NCBI GenBank assembly: GCA_933207985.1
Contig: OW240914.1
Coordinates: 286,333,117 to 286,397,116, forward strand
Direction: 5' to 3'
From: Pelobates cultripes
Lineage: Eukaryota; Chordata; Amphibia; Anura; Pelobatidae
DNA: 64,000 nucleotides
Shown: piece by piece, positions 35,728-47,822 of the stretch
Numbering within the stretch: the stretch's first letter is position 1
Layout: every line of letters begins with the position of its first letter
Position numbers and translations under genes: made by a program
Notes under the pieces: model-generated
Told to the model about the DNA's origin: nothing
The model's database searches: none
The model's input: the letters and a program-made list of their open reading frames with translations, nothing else

Positions 35728-35876
35728 AAAGAGGAAATGATGTCATACGTTACACCTCTTATACTCTATACTACATTGTGATTGGTTCTCAGTTATGTCA
35801 CTCTTTTCTTTGCTGCTATGGAGTTAGTAAAGAAAGCTTATGCAAAATACGAAACCTCCTGTCATGTGATAAAATT
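35728..35876 (-). repeat. DIRS 5' inverted terminal repeat (149 bp)
   Basis: Near-perfect reverse complement of 29881-30027, containing 'gaggaaatgatgtcatacgt' and 'gtgattggttctcagttatg'. The end aaaatt at 35871-35876 is set by comparison with the internal complementary region. Confidence 0.92.
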
Positions 35877-36050
35877 GTGTATAACAAACAGAAAAAAGTG
35901 TATATACACACAAAAAAGCAATAGATATAAGTCACTGATAGGTCTTAGGAACCTGTCTCACCCATTCTGTGGTAGAAATAAAGAAAGAAACTCTGATTTA
36001 ACATGCAGTTCTTCAGTAGAATAAACTCCTGTATGAAGGTCCAAGATCAA

Positions 36051-36254
36051 TTCTTATTGGATTTCTGCACCTTTGGCCGACTACATGTCCTAATGTCCCT
36101 TCACACGGTCAGGGCCATAGAAGGGATTCTACATCCTGAGCGCGCAGCCCCGGATTCACCTGATACCTCCTTACCTCCATACCATCTCGACGGACCTCCT
36201 AACCGTGTGAAGGGACATTAGTAGTCGGCCAAATGTGCAGCAATCCAATAAGAA
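36051..36254. mobile_element. Fold-back MITE-like element (arms 59 and 53 bp)
   Basis: The left arm 36051-36109 (ttcttattggatttctgcac ... cacacggt) pairs with the right arm 36202-36254, with two mismatches and a six-base gap. The loop is about 92 bp and includes GCGCGC. No target duplication was identified. Confidence 0.75.
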
Positions 36255-39249
36255 CATTTGTACTAACAGCATTAAGTCTTTTGGGAAAAGTATCTATCAG
36301 TCTTCCACTTTGACTTGAAATAAGGTTTCCTCTACTTTTTGGCAGTTAAACTCTAAGTGTGATCAGGTGAAATAGGTGTGTGATAGCCCCTGTGCCTTCT
36401 GAATGCCACCGTACCCATGTTGACATCATTCTGCCATATTTTTTTGATGACCATTTAAATGTTTTCCACCTTACATACACCTTGATGCTCACACCATGTT
36501 TTAATACCACACTGGTCTGCATAATTTCAGCGACATTGGTCGCATACCTATTAGTGTCATAATTGACACATTCCTAAAGGAACATATCTGGGGCTATTTA
36601 GGGCCCCTCTGACCACTCTTCTTTGGCCTGTCATGATCTCTGTTACCAGAGAGTGCATTTTGAAATGTTGTGTGTTTGTTCTGGTTTTGACGCTGTTTTC
36701 CATGAAAATGTTTTTCAACATAAAACCGATGTCACATTAAAATAATTGTATTTGAGTTTATATTTTTCAGATTATGGATCACAAAATAAGAGAATTGGTC
36801 AAGGGTATGCCAAGTTAATGTTAATTTTCTCTCTTCCGATGACTTCTTATGGAGTACACTGTCCCAGATCCATGTGCACGTGTTAAAAAATTAACAAAAA
36901 AAAAGCCTATAAACAAAAAAACTAAAACCTGCTTGTAATCAAGATAAAGAATTCAGGGAGCTGGGGCAAAACAAAAATGTTAAAATAAAAAATAAATAAG
37001 CAAAATCAGCAATCTCTTTTCAGTTCTACATCCCAAAATGGTTACTTAACAAAATAGTTCATTCTTGTTCTAGATATGCATCATCTACACACCATGCACC
37101 AGGAAAACTAACAAGGGTAAGGCAAAACATTGTGTGGAATTTGTGTACCAACTCCAATACACAGGTCAGGTGACAAATGCTAGTAGAGTAGAGTCATGTT
37201 CACTCAACAACATTCTTCTCATTGGACCTGCTCTCATGTCAACAACAAACTGCACATAATTCTACAAAAATGTAACAGTGTACAGTATGTAGCAGAATGA
37301 GAAGTTAAAATTATAAACATTATTTCACCATTTACTGCAAGTTATAAAATTCATATTTTAGGAACAACATTGGTCACCAATATTGAAGATGTAAAGCTCA
37401 ATAATTAAGTTCACAGAAATCAACATTTACTGTATACATGAACAGATATATTTTAAAGAAACCAAGAGCATTAGTATAAAAGTCATCCTTTCCATTAGCA
37501 GTTCATTAACTGCTACCATGAGCAAGTTAGACAATGTCAACATTTCAATAAATCTGCAGTAAGATCAACAGATTTGTGGACCACTAGGGTAAATTGATCT
37601 ACTAGTATCACACTGGTATCTTGAAACCTTAAACACACTAAAACCAAGAAAAAAACATGGCAGGTATAATAAGTATGGTGAAGACTAAAGGGGATAATGT
37701 ATTTTGAATCAGCCCGTCAAGAATGCTCATATACATGTATAACCTTGCCAACATGGGATTCATTGATTAAAACCACAATGTTTTTTCCAATTCCTATTAC
37801 GTGTCTGTTGTTTCTTTTAGAAATATTAAATACAAGGTTGTCAAGATCAAATGTTTCTCATATATCCATATTTAGAAGTGTTTGAGTTTGATTCATTTAA
37901 CGTTTAGAAATTAAATCTATAAGTATGTGTAAGATTAGGTTGTGCACATGCCTAAGTTTTTTTTCAATAAAAGGATGAAAATGTATTGATCAGTTAATCA
38001 TAAAATATATTTAATAAAACAAGCAATCATGTCTTAAATATTTATTGAAATTGCCATCTATTTTTTTTCTTTATACACATTCGAAATATAAGGCTTAAAA
38101 TTCCAATACACTATAGGTAAAAATGTGTGTACAGACATATATTTACTTTTCATGTGTTTTCTTTTTATCAGCCAGATCAGGAACAATCAAAATTAGCACA
38201 GACTACAGGTAGAGCAATAAATTGAGGGCAAGGATGACAGATCACCACATGTGCCATACCATGGAACACATGGCACAACATGTGTCTTCTTTCTTGTACC
38301 TTTCACCCGCTTTAAGTGACCTGTGTGTAATGTGGGAATGCTTTTAAACTAAGCTAACAACTTTACCTAGCAATAATCAAGACCTATTTATACCACCTGT
38401 TACAATAAAAGATATTAGAAGCATTATTCTCCCTGTTTTGCTTTGATTGAGTAAAGTTCCTATTTGATTCTGCTAACCATACATACATTTCAGTATTTTA
38501 CAGTTACAGATCATGGAACATTAGTTTTGCCTCTATAAAATAAAATGTGAAACTAAGAAAGGACTTGAGAGTTTTGTAAAAGGCACCCTTGAATTTGTGG
38601 CTGTTGAAAAAATTAATAGGACATACATTTTAGGTGTGAAAAGGCTAAGCGTAAAATTGTTGGGCTGAAAAAAAAACAATTTAGAAAATCAAGGATAACT
38701 TCTAATATTTAAAAGACTAACTGGCATTTGTTGTGACAAAACAAATACTTGTTTGGAGTTAAAATGCATTGGGAAGGGGAGTGGATCCAGTGATGATAGA
38801 CACCTTATTATAATTTTTTATAATATGCTCTAAGATTGTTGAGAGGAAACCTGTTTAGAACATACTTATCCTACTACTGTCTAATTTCAAAGTAGACATC
38901 TGTTTGTCTTAAAGCTGGATATGTAAGGGCAAATTGTATCTAAAAGACCTATAGGTCTGCTGATCAAACAAGAATGACTACTTTCACTGCAGAAATTCGA
39001 TATACATTCATACTGCGGCAGAGATACCTCTGCCACGTGTTCCTGGAGGGGCCTGCTGGCTCGCCTCCTGCCCAAAGACTATGGGCCCTGCAAAAGACCT
39101 GTTAAAAGACTTGGTTCGTGGGATTTCCCTGTATGGTTCAGAAACCTAACAAACTCCCGAACTAAAGTTACTTGTTATAAAATATACATAATTAAATACA
39201 TGCATGTTTTCATTGGGGGTATATCTACTAAACAGTGATTTAAAACATA
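36255..39249. other. pde6a intron 1, unassigned
   Basis: AT-rich DNA with no recognised exon, RNA gene or repeat ends. Confidence 0.4.
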
Positions 39250-39656
39250 GCTTTCGACACTATAGGCACCCAGACCACTTCATCTCATTGAAGTTGTCTG
39301 GTTGCAGTGACCCTGACCCCCTTAGTCCTGCAATGTAAAACTAAGACTGGCTCTAGTGGCTTCTCTAATTGTACAGCGCTGCGGAATATGTTGGCGTTTT
39401 ATAAATGCCAGTAATAAAAAATAAAAATACTAGAGGTGCTTCCTGGAGATTGAAATGACTCTGAACGTCCTCACGCTCTGCATGAAAACATCTAGTTGGA
39501 AGGCACTGAGGCAATGTTTTCCTATGGGGTAGGCCTAATGCTGCTGGCATCAGGTAAATGAATAAAGGGTTAACCCTTTACATCGCCGGTGGGTGGGCAG
39601 AGGAACACGTTAGTATTAGGAATACATCTTTGCATACGTAACACTAAAGTGTTCCT
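39250..39656 (+). mobile_element. MITE family B, diverged, with a nested SINE tail
   Basis: It starts CACTATAGGCACCCAGACCA and ends ACACTAAAGTGTTCCT before TTAA (39657-39660). The 'ctctagtggc...ctagaggtgcttcc' section of the family is interrupted at 39371-39430 by 'ttgtacagcgctgcggaata' and its AT-rich tail, so the retroposon landed in the MITE. Confidence 0.7.
39371..39430 (+). mobile_element. SINE-like tail nested in MITE B
   Basis: Reads ttgtacagcgctgcggaata then tgttggcgttttataaatgc and an A-rich tail. It is the same 3' motif as at 28480-28535. Confidence 0.65.
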
Positions 39657-39906
39657 TTAATAGGATGGAATAACTATACATTTTTTTCCATTTATTCATT
39701 TTTTTGAATGAATGTTTTATTGATGTGCAATATTTATCAGGGACTCATCAGAGAATAAAAACACATGGGACTTTGTAAAAGCATTTTAAAATAGTGAGAT
39801 ATTCAGGATTGTAAAGATATTCTTACATTGTTTGTCAGCATCATACACTACTTTCCTCTTAGAGATGACTTAACTTTATAAGTGGCCCAGTATGGGAAGC
39901 AGTTGA

Positions 39907-40488
39907 AAGGACACCGTAGTCACCAGAACAACTACAGCTTATTGAATTTGTTTTGGTGAGTAGAATCATTACCTTCAGGCTTTTTGCTGTAAACACTGTC
40001 TTTTCAGAGAAAATGCAGTGTTTACATTACAGCTTAGTGATAACTTCACTGGCCACTCCTCAGATAGCTGTTACAGATCCTTCCTGGGTCATGGGTGCGT
40101 AAAATGCATCCAAACATTCAGTGTCTCCTCCCTCTGAATGCAGACACTGAACTTTCCTCATAGAGATTCATTGATTCAATTCATCTCTATGAGGAGATGC
40201 TCATTGGCCAGGGCTGTGTTTGAATCATGCTGGCTCTGCCCCTGATCTGTCTCTTTGTCAGTCTCAGCCAATCCTATGGGGAAGCATTGTGATTGGATCA
40301 GGCTACCACTTCTGCTGACAGCTTGTTTTTCTGAGGCAAACAGCATGCAGATCTACAGCTTCAGGCTTGAATACAGTAAGATTTTGCTATATTTATGGAG
40401 GCATGAGGGGCCCAGGGGGGCTAGATGGTGGTTTTGACGCTATAGGGTCAGGAATACATGTTTGTGTTCCTGACCCTATAACGATCCT
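39907..40488 (+). mobile_element. MITE family A copy (582 bp)
   Basis: It follows the same order of blocks as the copy at 15953-16541. The right end is ATAACGATCCT plus TTAA (40489-40492); the left flank has decayed to TTGA. Confidence 0.87.
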
Positions 40489-40492
40489 TTAA

Positions 40493-42692
40493 AACATGTC
40501 TCTATGAACATACACTGCTCATAGTCATGAGAGAGTTAGACATGTATTTTAGGAAAGTGTCAACTTTATTGCGGTGTCTGTAACAAGAGTTAATTTGGGA
40601 TTGCCAGAAGTTTAAGGCCTAGATTAGTATTTGTGTATAGAATTAGTGTGTGCATGCATTTGTATTGCCAATATGTGTTTGAGTGCAGGTGAGTGTTTGT
40701 ATATTCAGTGTCTGTATGTATGTGGGTGTCAATGTGTGTGAGGTGTATGTCACTATCAATAGATAACCCCTCATCCTTTAAACAGTAGGGATTCTTCACA
40801 AAAATGAAGACAACTGCCCTGCATCTAAACCATTTTTTAGTCCTATGTTTATCAAAACCTTGTTTTTAATATTTATGTTATCTATTTGTTTATGACCACA
40901 GAAAAGTATTTAAGGAAATATTCCTTAAATGTATGAAGGAATATGGCTAGTATCTCCAGTAATCCTTATCTTAATACACAGTTTTACAGTCGTGAGGTTA
41001 CACACTTTAATATATGCATCTGGTAAAATTGTCTTGACAGGACAATTGAAGCACACATTGTGCAAGAATGCATGTGAGCGAGAGACATACAAATAAATTA
41101 TCTTCTTTTTCTTATTGCAACAATGCTTTTTTTTAAATTCAAAAATATGCTTTAGCCCCACCCCATTGTCTCTCATGTTCAAGAGGAAGTCATGAGGAAA
41201 CGTACAACTGTACATTATACCATGAACCTATGGACCAAGCTCATTAAAGCAGATGGTAATATAATCACGTGTGAGAATTCCCAATCATAATTTCAATAAA
41301 AATAACACACTATTAACTTGTATTAAAATAGAGACATTTAAAGGAGAGTATTTTTTTTTACGTACATTCTTACTTTGTTATACCCATTAAAACAGTTATC
41401 CACTCTGCAGTGCCCATTAAACATTATTTCCTGATCAAAAAGTGTGATGTTTATTTCTAGCTAGATTACAATAGAGTATGATTGAAATGTACCTTTAATA
41501 ATATATTCTCAAAAAACGAAACTCTAAGATTAACTTGTATAAACTATAAAACATGAAGTGGGTTAAGGACTGTTTCAGATAATGTACCAATAATAGTAAG
41601 AGTTAGAATAATTTATAGGTAAGAGCCATGGGTTTGTTAGGACAATCCATATTTGAGTACCCTGTACTACCATACTGGCTTTCCCAAATGAACATCACTT
41701 TTGGCAATAGAGAAAGGTCCCAAGTGGCATAGTGCACGTATACAACTAAAGATGCCGCAGCTGGACAAGGTCATTAGAGGTCATTTGTGCCCATTTGAAA
41801 GTGGTTCTGCTGCATTTAGCCACCCCTTTTTGGCAGGCTGACAGAATTACATGTCTGCATAAGGTCCAAGCATAACAGGGTGACTCTGGCCATTTTGGGC
41901 ACACTGACATGCATCTTTTTTAGATCTGCCCCATATGCTGGAGTACATGCATTTTGATTACCATGCACGCAATATACAATGGATCACTACATATTGGCAG
42001 TCCATGTATTCAACTTGATGATCTATAAACCTTACAAATAAAGAGTTCACATAAAAGGTGCATTGATACAATAGTAATCCAAACATCTGCAATATGGATT
42101 TGTGTCAGTATACCATGACAGTAAAACATTCTTTTTCTCTGCTTTGTTTTCACCTCGAAAATTGAATAGGCTATTAAAAGCTTATCCTTCAGAATCATCA
42201 CCTCTATTCATCTCTATTGTATTAAACTCTTCAAAGCTTTATTTTTGCAAGGTAAATAGCATTCACTGAAGCGGTCTCATGGCATTACATGTCTGGCAAT
42301 AATTGGCTACTGTACAGAGAAATAATGTAGATATGGCACAGCAAAGCTAATAAGGGTTTCTGCAATAATTCACATTCACACTGAGGTAACTCAGAGCTCT
42401 CAGTGGTAGCTTATCTTCTTGAGGTACAACAGCTTTTGGAAGGCCAGATATAATCCTGGATTAGATATTGATGTGTACTGTACATGGCCTGCTTCAACAC
42501 GTGCACAAAAATATGAGTGCATCTGCTGTGCCTGCTGAAATAAATACAATTCATACAGCTACATAAACCAAATTGTCCGTATAAAGCCATATAGGAGCAA
42601 TTGGAAAAAAAAACATACAAACAAACAAACAAAAAAAACAGGTAATGTCCTACTCATTTATTCTGTAGAATAAATTTGCACATTTTACTCAC
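40493..42692. other. pde6a intron 1, 5' portion, unassigned
   Basis: AT-rich with a TG-rich stretch at about 40630-40750. As the first 2.2 kb of intron 1 it could hold regulatory sites, but I see nothing specific. Confidence 0.4.
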
Positions 42693-43166
42693 CTGTGCAA
42701 CATCTGAAACATTGACTATTTTCTTAGACTGTGCCACAAATCCAAGAACTCCAGTATCTAAAGGAAACACAATCTCACAATCTGGGGATACCAAACAGTC
42801 CTCCAAGGTGGAATCTTTGTTAACATTAAAAAGTCTGGTGGCAAGTTCAGCAGTACCATTCCTCATGCGATACATGAAGAGACTCATACGGTCTGCCTGG
42901 ATAATAAAAGACAACTTCTTGAGTACACTGAAGACACATCTTTCAGCATTGAGGTTTTCCTGAAAGCCCCTAATGAGGTCAAACACAATCTCACTCTCCT
43001 CCACACTGGACATAGAGTGATAATGGGAGAAATCAACATTTGTCTTGTTGGTGCTGAGGAGGTCAGATATGATCCCAGGCCTGAATTTAAGGTCATAGTA
43101 TTCTTTAGCAAAGACAGGATTTGTATCCAGAAATTTCTCCACTGCCTCCTCCGACAACCCACTCAT
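42693..43166 (-). CDS. pde6a: pde6a exon 1: start codon, N-terminus and start of GAF-A
   Basis: Encodes residues 1-158 beginning [14 protein letters not shown]. The start has A at -3 and is the first residue of a family-like N-terminus. The exon ends ...VNVSDVAQ followed by GTGAGT, phase 0; reading through the donor adds 12 non-family residues and a stop, which supports the splice site. The part from about residue 70 ([10 protein letters not shown]) through [20 protein letters not shown] and [16 protein letters not shown] is the first half of GAF-A, the non-catalytic cGMP-binding domain that also helps dimerisation and gamma binding. Similarity to rod PDE6A is strong across the whole exon. 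The main alternative is another PDE6 paralogue. Confidence 0.95.
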
Positions 43167-43520
43167 GATGAGAATTGTTCCTTCAACTCAATGGAAATCA
43201 CACTGCACTTTAACCAGGAAATGCCTCTGAATCCAACTGAAACAGAAAATTACAATTAGGTAGGGGTGAAAAATTCAAAAACCCAGGGAGATCCAGGAAT
43301 CCCCTGGGTCTTTCTCCTTCAGGGGACGGAAGGAGAAATTGTTCTCATGCCATCTTCTTTCTCTGAGCTCTAAGCCTGATTTGGAACAATGCGTGTAAGA
43401 TGATTCTTAGCAAGGCAAGCATTATTCCACTAATAGTGAAGGTGAAATGAGGATTAACCTCATCATTTTAAATGGTCACATGACATCTCTGTAATCCACT
43501 ACCCAATCAAGTTAAAGGCC
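43167..43520 (-). promoter_or_regulatory. pde6a 5' UTR and proximal upstream region with two OTX/CRX-type motifs
   Basis: This is the sequence immediately 5' of the pde6a start codon. It holds two copies of the OTX/CRX homeodomain core TAATCC: GGATTA on the plus strand at 43451-43456 and TAATCC at 43492-43497, about 290 and 330 bp upstream of the ATG. CRX regulates rod phototransduction genes in vertebrates. I see no clear TATA box and the transcription start is unknown. Six-base motifs occur often by chance, so regulatory function is inferred from position only. Confidence 0.35.
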
Positions 43521-44689
43521 GCAGGCCATTGCCAATGATACTGTAGCCAGTGCAGATGGCAGATTAAGAAACTGTAAAGAAAGAGAGCGTCGTGTTTACA
43601 AGATGACAGTAGATAATACTTTGCACATAATGCATTATGCTGTTAAAGGCTTACACTAACATTATCTTTAAAGGCCTATTTAAAGGGAGGTTTGAGTACC
43701 TTTGGTATTCATAGATAGATATTAACCCCTTTCAATACCACACCACAGCTTAATGATGTGCAAATTAACAACTCTCTTAAGTTAAAAGGAAGAAAATAGG
43801 CACAGATAGAAAGAAAATGACTCCATACCATGTGCAGGTGCAATTCCGTTATGGCTCAGATTTGCAAAGGTTTCTTAAAGTAAGGTTTAACTACTTACAA
43901 GGGCAGAAAAAAACAAACTAAATTATAAAACATGCTACGGAATATGCTAGCGCTATATAAATACCAGTAATAATAATAATAATGATATCCAAAACATGGT
44001 TTGGATACTGCTACAAATAGCTTATTATTCAGCTTTTCCCTCTCAGCTCTCTGTATATATCCTATCCTCGTGCTGGTCAGGCTCTGCCCCAGAGCACTAA
44101 AGTATTTGAAGAGTGTAATTATGAGTAGATTAGCTATGCTCTCAATGATGAGGGAGCTGAAAGTCCATGAATTTGTGTGAACTTAATTTTTGAGTACATG
44201 AGGACAGATTCTTGAATGCACAAGGAGTGATGATTCCAGAGACAGGAAATAGAGGCGATGGATGGGAAGATATGGAAGACATGAATGAGAGTTGGAGTCC
44301 TTGGAAAAGAAGTTTTTTTAGGGAAATGAGGGGAAGGCTAAACACCAGAAACTGAGACTGAAAGGTAGATGCAGATACAGAGACAGGGACAGAGTAAAAG
44401 AGAAAGATAACAGCAAAGGACAAAATAGGAGAATTAGAAATGAATGCATACTGTGAATAGGCAGGACCTTCCTAGACAAAAAAGGAATCATTTGGAAGTA
44501 TAGAGTTGAAATCTGGTTTATGATGCTCCCAATGGTGTGTGCATCTACCACTAAGAGGTATATAGAGACTATTAAGAAGAAGTGAATGTTAGTAATTATC
44601 GCTAGTGCCTAATTTGAATGTGTTGGAGGACTTACTGTTGCTGGCAATATTAGATTGTCCTCTATAGTGTTGAGAGGAAGTGTGTTATG
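43521..44689. other. Intergenic, upstream of pde6a
   Basis: No gene. Bases 43925-43990 carry the SINE-like tail 'ggaatatgctagcgctatat' plus (AAT)n. Bases 44120-44460 are purine-rich on the plus strand; the minus-strand open frame there (44142-44423) is low-complexity and not credible. Confidence 0.45.
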
Positions 44690-44934
44690 ATCTTGTCTTT
44701 CCTTACTTCCTGACTGTCTCTCTTGCATTGCAGCCATTTTGCCTTTGATAGGTAAGAAACGTTTTTCTGTTCCTGTTTTAGCAAACCACTGACTAGGAAT
44801 TCCTAATTACTTAGCTTCAAATATGTCCCATGCTATTACTTTTATTTGCTCCTGTGATAATAAACATCTGCTAAATTTTAACATTTAGGACCTGCAAATT
44901 TTATGTAGGAACTATGTCTAGTCTCACAAACTAC

Positions 44935-45307
44935 TTGTTATCAACGTCCAAATGCAGTATGAACTTGTGAGACAGGATCTCTGGGATATAGTGGAAGAGT
45001 CCCCACCACCAGGCTACGCAGAAAGAATGGGAGATGTAGTACACAATATCTGGAGTGTTGAAGGTTGCTTACACCTGATCTAGAGAAACGCCTGATTCAA
45101 ATGTCAAAATTAATCATTTATATCCTATTGGAAATAAATGTGACGAAGAAGACAAAGTGATTCTGATTTTATCAAAACTTCAAGAAAGATACAATTCACT
45201 AATATATGCACTAGAAACCAGAGAGACTTTCTCTGTAAAATGTGTTACATCAAGTCTAAAAAAGACACAGTAAGGAGAGTTGAAAATGCAGGATGTGGTA
45301 AAACACT
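44935..45307 (+). pseudogene. Copia gag remnant
   Basis: In broken frames it reads VRQDLWDIVEESPPPGYAER, then DEEDKVILILSKLQERYNSL and IYALETRETF (45142-45270, ended by TAA). These are the conserved blocks of Copia gag. At 45284-45307 spaced TGC, TGT, CAC and TGT codons resemble a CCHC zinc knuckle with frame damage. Confidence 0.75.
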
Positions 45308-45544
45308 GTCGCACAGGGTGCCATGGCAACAGGGGTCGCCATGCTGCCGACACAGCTCACACACTCCCTGGGTGACAGCGGTGACGGGTGCTCAGAGCAC
45401 TCATATTCTGTAGCATGGAGTAGCTTGGCCACTCGGCACCTGGGTGGAAGATTTCATTATCCAGTGGGGGCGGAGCTAAGCTAGTGGCGGGGCGGTGCTA
45501 AGCCAGCGGCGAAGACAGAGCTAACTGAGGCCCGAATCTGCTGC
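45308..45544. other. GC-rich unassigned segment at the start of the Copia interruption
   Basis: CpG-containing text (gggtgccatggcaacagggg, agctaagctagtggcggggc) leading into the minisatellite. It may be the end of an unidentified element. Confidence 0.35.
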
Positions 45545-46705
45545 CTGGTAAGTCCATGCTCACCCATATAATGCCCCAGTGCCTCTGCTCCCATATCTAA
45601 AGCCCCAAAGCCCCTGCTCCCACATCTAATGTTCCAGTGCCCCTGCTCTGCCATACCTAATGCCCCAGTGCCTCTGCTCCCATATCTAATGCCCCAGTGC
45701 CCCTGCTCTCCCATCTAATGCCCAAGTGCCCATGTTCTCCCATCTAAGTCCCCAGTGCCCTTGCACCCCATCTAATGCCCCAGTGCTCCTGCTCCCCCAT
45801 CAACCCCAGTGCCCCTTGCTCTCCCCAGTGCCCCTTGCTCTCCCATCTACCTCAGTGCTTCTACCTACCCCAGTGTCCCTTGCTCTCCCATCTAATGCCC
45901 CAGTGCCCCTTCTCTCCTATTTAATGCCCCAGTGCCCCTGCTCTCCCATCTAATGCCACAGTGCCCTTACTCCCCCATCTAACGCTACAGTGCCCCAGCA
46001 CCCATCTACCCCAGTGCCCCTGCTCCCCATCTAATGCTACAGTGCCCCTGCTTCCTATCTACCATAGTGCCCCTGCTCTCCATCTAGTGATATAATGCCC
46101 CTGCTCCCCACCTACCCCAGTGCGACTGCTCCCCATCTACCCCAGTGCCCCAGCTCACCATCTACTCCAGTACCCCTGCTCCCCTATCTACTGCTATAGT
46201 GCCCCTGCTGCCCCAGTGCCTCTGATCCCCATCTACTGCTATAGTGACCCTGTTCCCCATCTGCCCCAGTGCCCCTGATCCCCATCTACTGCTATAGTGC
46301 CCCTGCTCCCTATCTACCCCAGTGCTCCTGCTCCCCCATCGACTGCTATAGTGCCCCTGCTCCCTATCTACCTCAGGGCCCTTGCTCCCCATCTTCCCCA
46401 GTGCCCCTGCTTCCCCATCTAATGCTACAGTGCCCCTGCTCCCCCATCTACCACAGTGCCCCTGCTCTCCCATCTACCACAGTGCCCCTGCTTCCCCATC
46501 TAATGCTACAGTGCCCCTGCTCCCTCATCTACCACAGTGCCCCTGCTCTCCCATCTACCACAGTGCCACTGCTCTCCAATCTACCCCAGTGCCCTTGCTC
46601 CACCATCTATTACAGTGCGCCTGTTCCCCCATCTACTGCTATAGTGCCCCTGCTCCCCAATTGCTACAGTGCCCCTGATCCCCCATCTACTGCTACAGTG
46701 CTGAG
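45545..46705. repeat. C-rich minisatellite, unit about 25-32 bp
   Basis: About 40 imperfect units of 'cagtgcccctgctcccccat' plus 'ctaatgctac' or 'ctacc'. Long open frames on both strands here (for example 46269-46847 plus, proline/serine-rich) come from the array and are not genes. Confidence 0.95.
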
Positions 46706-46724
46706 TACCTATAACTTTGAGTGT

Positions 46725-47090
46725 GTCTGTGTCAGATTTGGCTGCCAGTACCTGTGTGTGATTGTTTGCCTGTACATGTGTGTGACTGATTGTAACTGTG
46801 TGTTTGACTACATACCTGTAACTATGTGTGTGACTATGTGCCTGTAACTGTGTGTGTGACTATGTGCCTGTTCCTGTGTGTGATTGTATGTCTGTACATG
46901 TGTGTGACTGACTGTAACTGTGTGTTTGACTATATACCTGTAACTGTGTGTGTGTGTGTGTGTGACTATGTGCCTGTAACTGTGTGTGTGTATATGCTTG
47001 TAACAGTGTGTGTGACTATGTGCTTGTAACTCTGTGTGTGACTATGTGCCTAGGACTCTGTGCATCTGACTGTGGGACTGTGTGTATGCA
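46725..47090. repeat. TG-rich minisatellite
   Basis: Units like 'tgtgtgtgactatgtgcctg' plus 'taac', with a nested longer period (tacatgtgtgtgactgattg). Open frames rich in C, V and D across it are artefacts. Confidence 0.9.
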
Positions 47091-47564
47091 ACTCTGCAAA
47101 AATGCACACCTGCATTCACACATGGGCCTACATACATATTTTTATCTGAATGAAATACCCATAACACTCAGCCAATAAACCCTGCACAAATATCACACAC
47201 ACACACTAAATACACCCATTACAAATATTGCACAAAGCCAACACATAGCATACATATCACACACAGCCATCACGTCTGTCACACACATGACACATGTAGC
47301 TTTTTTCTGAGCTCCTGACAATCAGAGCGTTTCCGCGGATTTCCACAGGAAATGTGAGTAAGTGCCTGAGCACATGAGACAGTTACTGATGGTCTGCACC
47401 CAGTGGATGCGCCGACCAGATTCCCTGCACACTGGACCACCTGAGATGAGCATACCCCCTCCATGCAAAGTAGCATCATGGAAGGGGGAATGAAAATTAA
47501 TTTTTGTTTTTAAATAATTATTAATTTAATAAATGCAGAGAAGTAGCGAGCAATGAAGCTTTGA
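47091..47564. other. Unassigned segment within the Copia interruption
   Basis: Short CA-rich and mixed sequence between the minisatellite and the DIRS fragment. It ends in AT-rich text (ttttaaataattattaattt) just before DIRS homology starts. Confidence 0.35.
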
Positions 47565-47822
47565 CTGGCGAACAACCCTGCAATCAGTTAAAGACAGTTG
47601 ATGTGAAGGGCCTTATCCACCGGAGTCCAGAGTCCTCCTGCCGACACGCCATTGCAAGCAGCGCCCCAGTCCAGACAACTGGCGTTTGAATATAGGACAA
47701 AGTCCGGCAGGGATCCGAATATTGCCATGCCGTTCCAGGCCTCCATGTGTCAAAGACACGGGACTTGTCTGAAAGACAGATGATTCAGTCATTTGAGACT
47801 GATGATCTAAGGTAGTGCACCT

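Larger units (their letters stand above)
29846..35876 (-). mobile_element. DIRS-type tyrosine-recombinase retrotransposon, near full length
   Basis: The element is 6.03 kb, in the sense orientation of pde6a. Its order 5' to 3' on the minus strand is inverted terminal repeat (35876-35728), leader, gag, reverse transcriptase/RNase H, methyltransferase-like region, tyrosine recombinase, internal complementary region (30593-30492), non-coding segment, and second terminal repeat (30027-29846). DIRS elements integrate a circular intermediate by tyrosine recombinase and make no target duplication; none is visible. Structure is complete, but a stop in gag and frame breaks in the RNase H and recombinase regions mean this copy is probably dead. 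Confidence 0.95.

Noticed and set aside
42654..42692. Read-through of pde6a exon 1 past CAG ([12 protein letters not shown])
   Set aside because: The sequence is a GTGAGT donor and exon 2 joins in phase with family-conserved residues; these 12 codons are intron.
45481..47029. Long proline/serine- and cysteine/valine-rich frames
   Set aside because: Artefacts of two minisatellites; the repeat unit, not selection, keeps them open.
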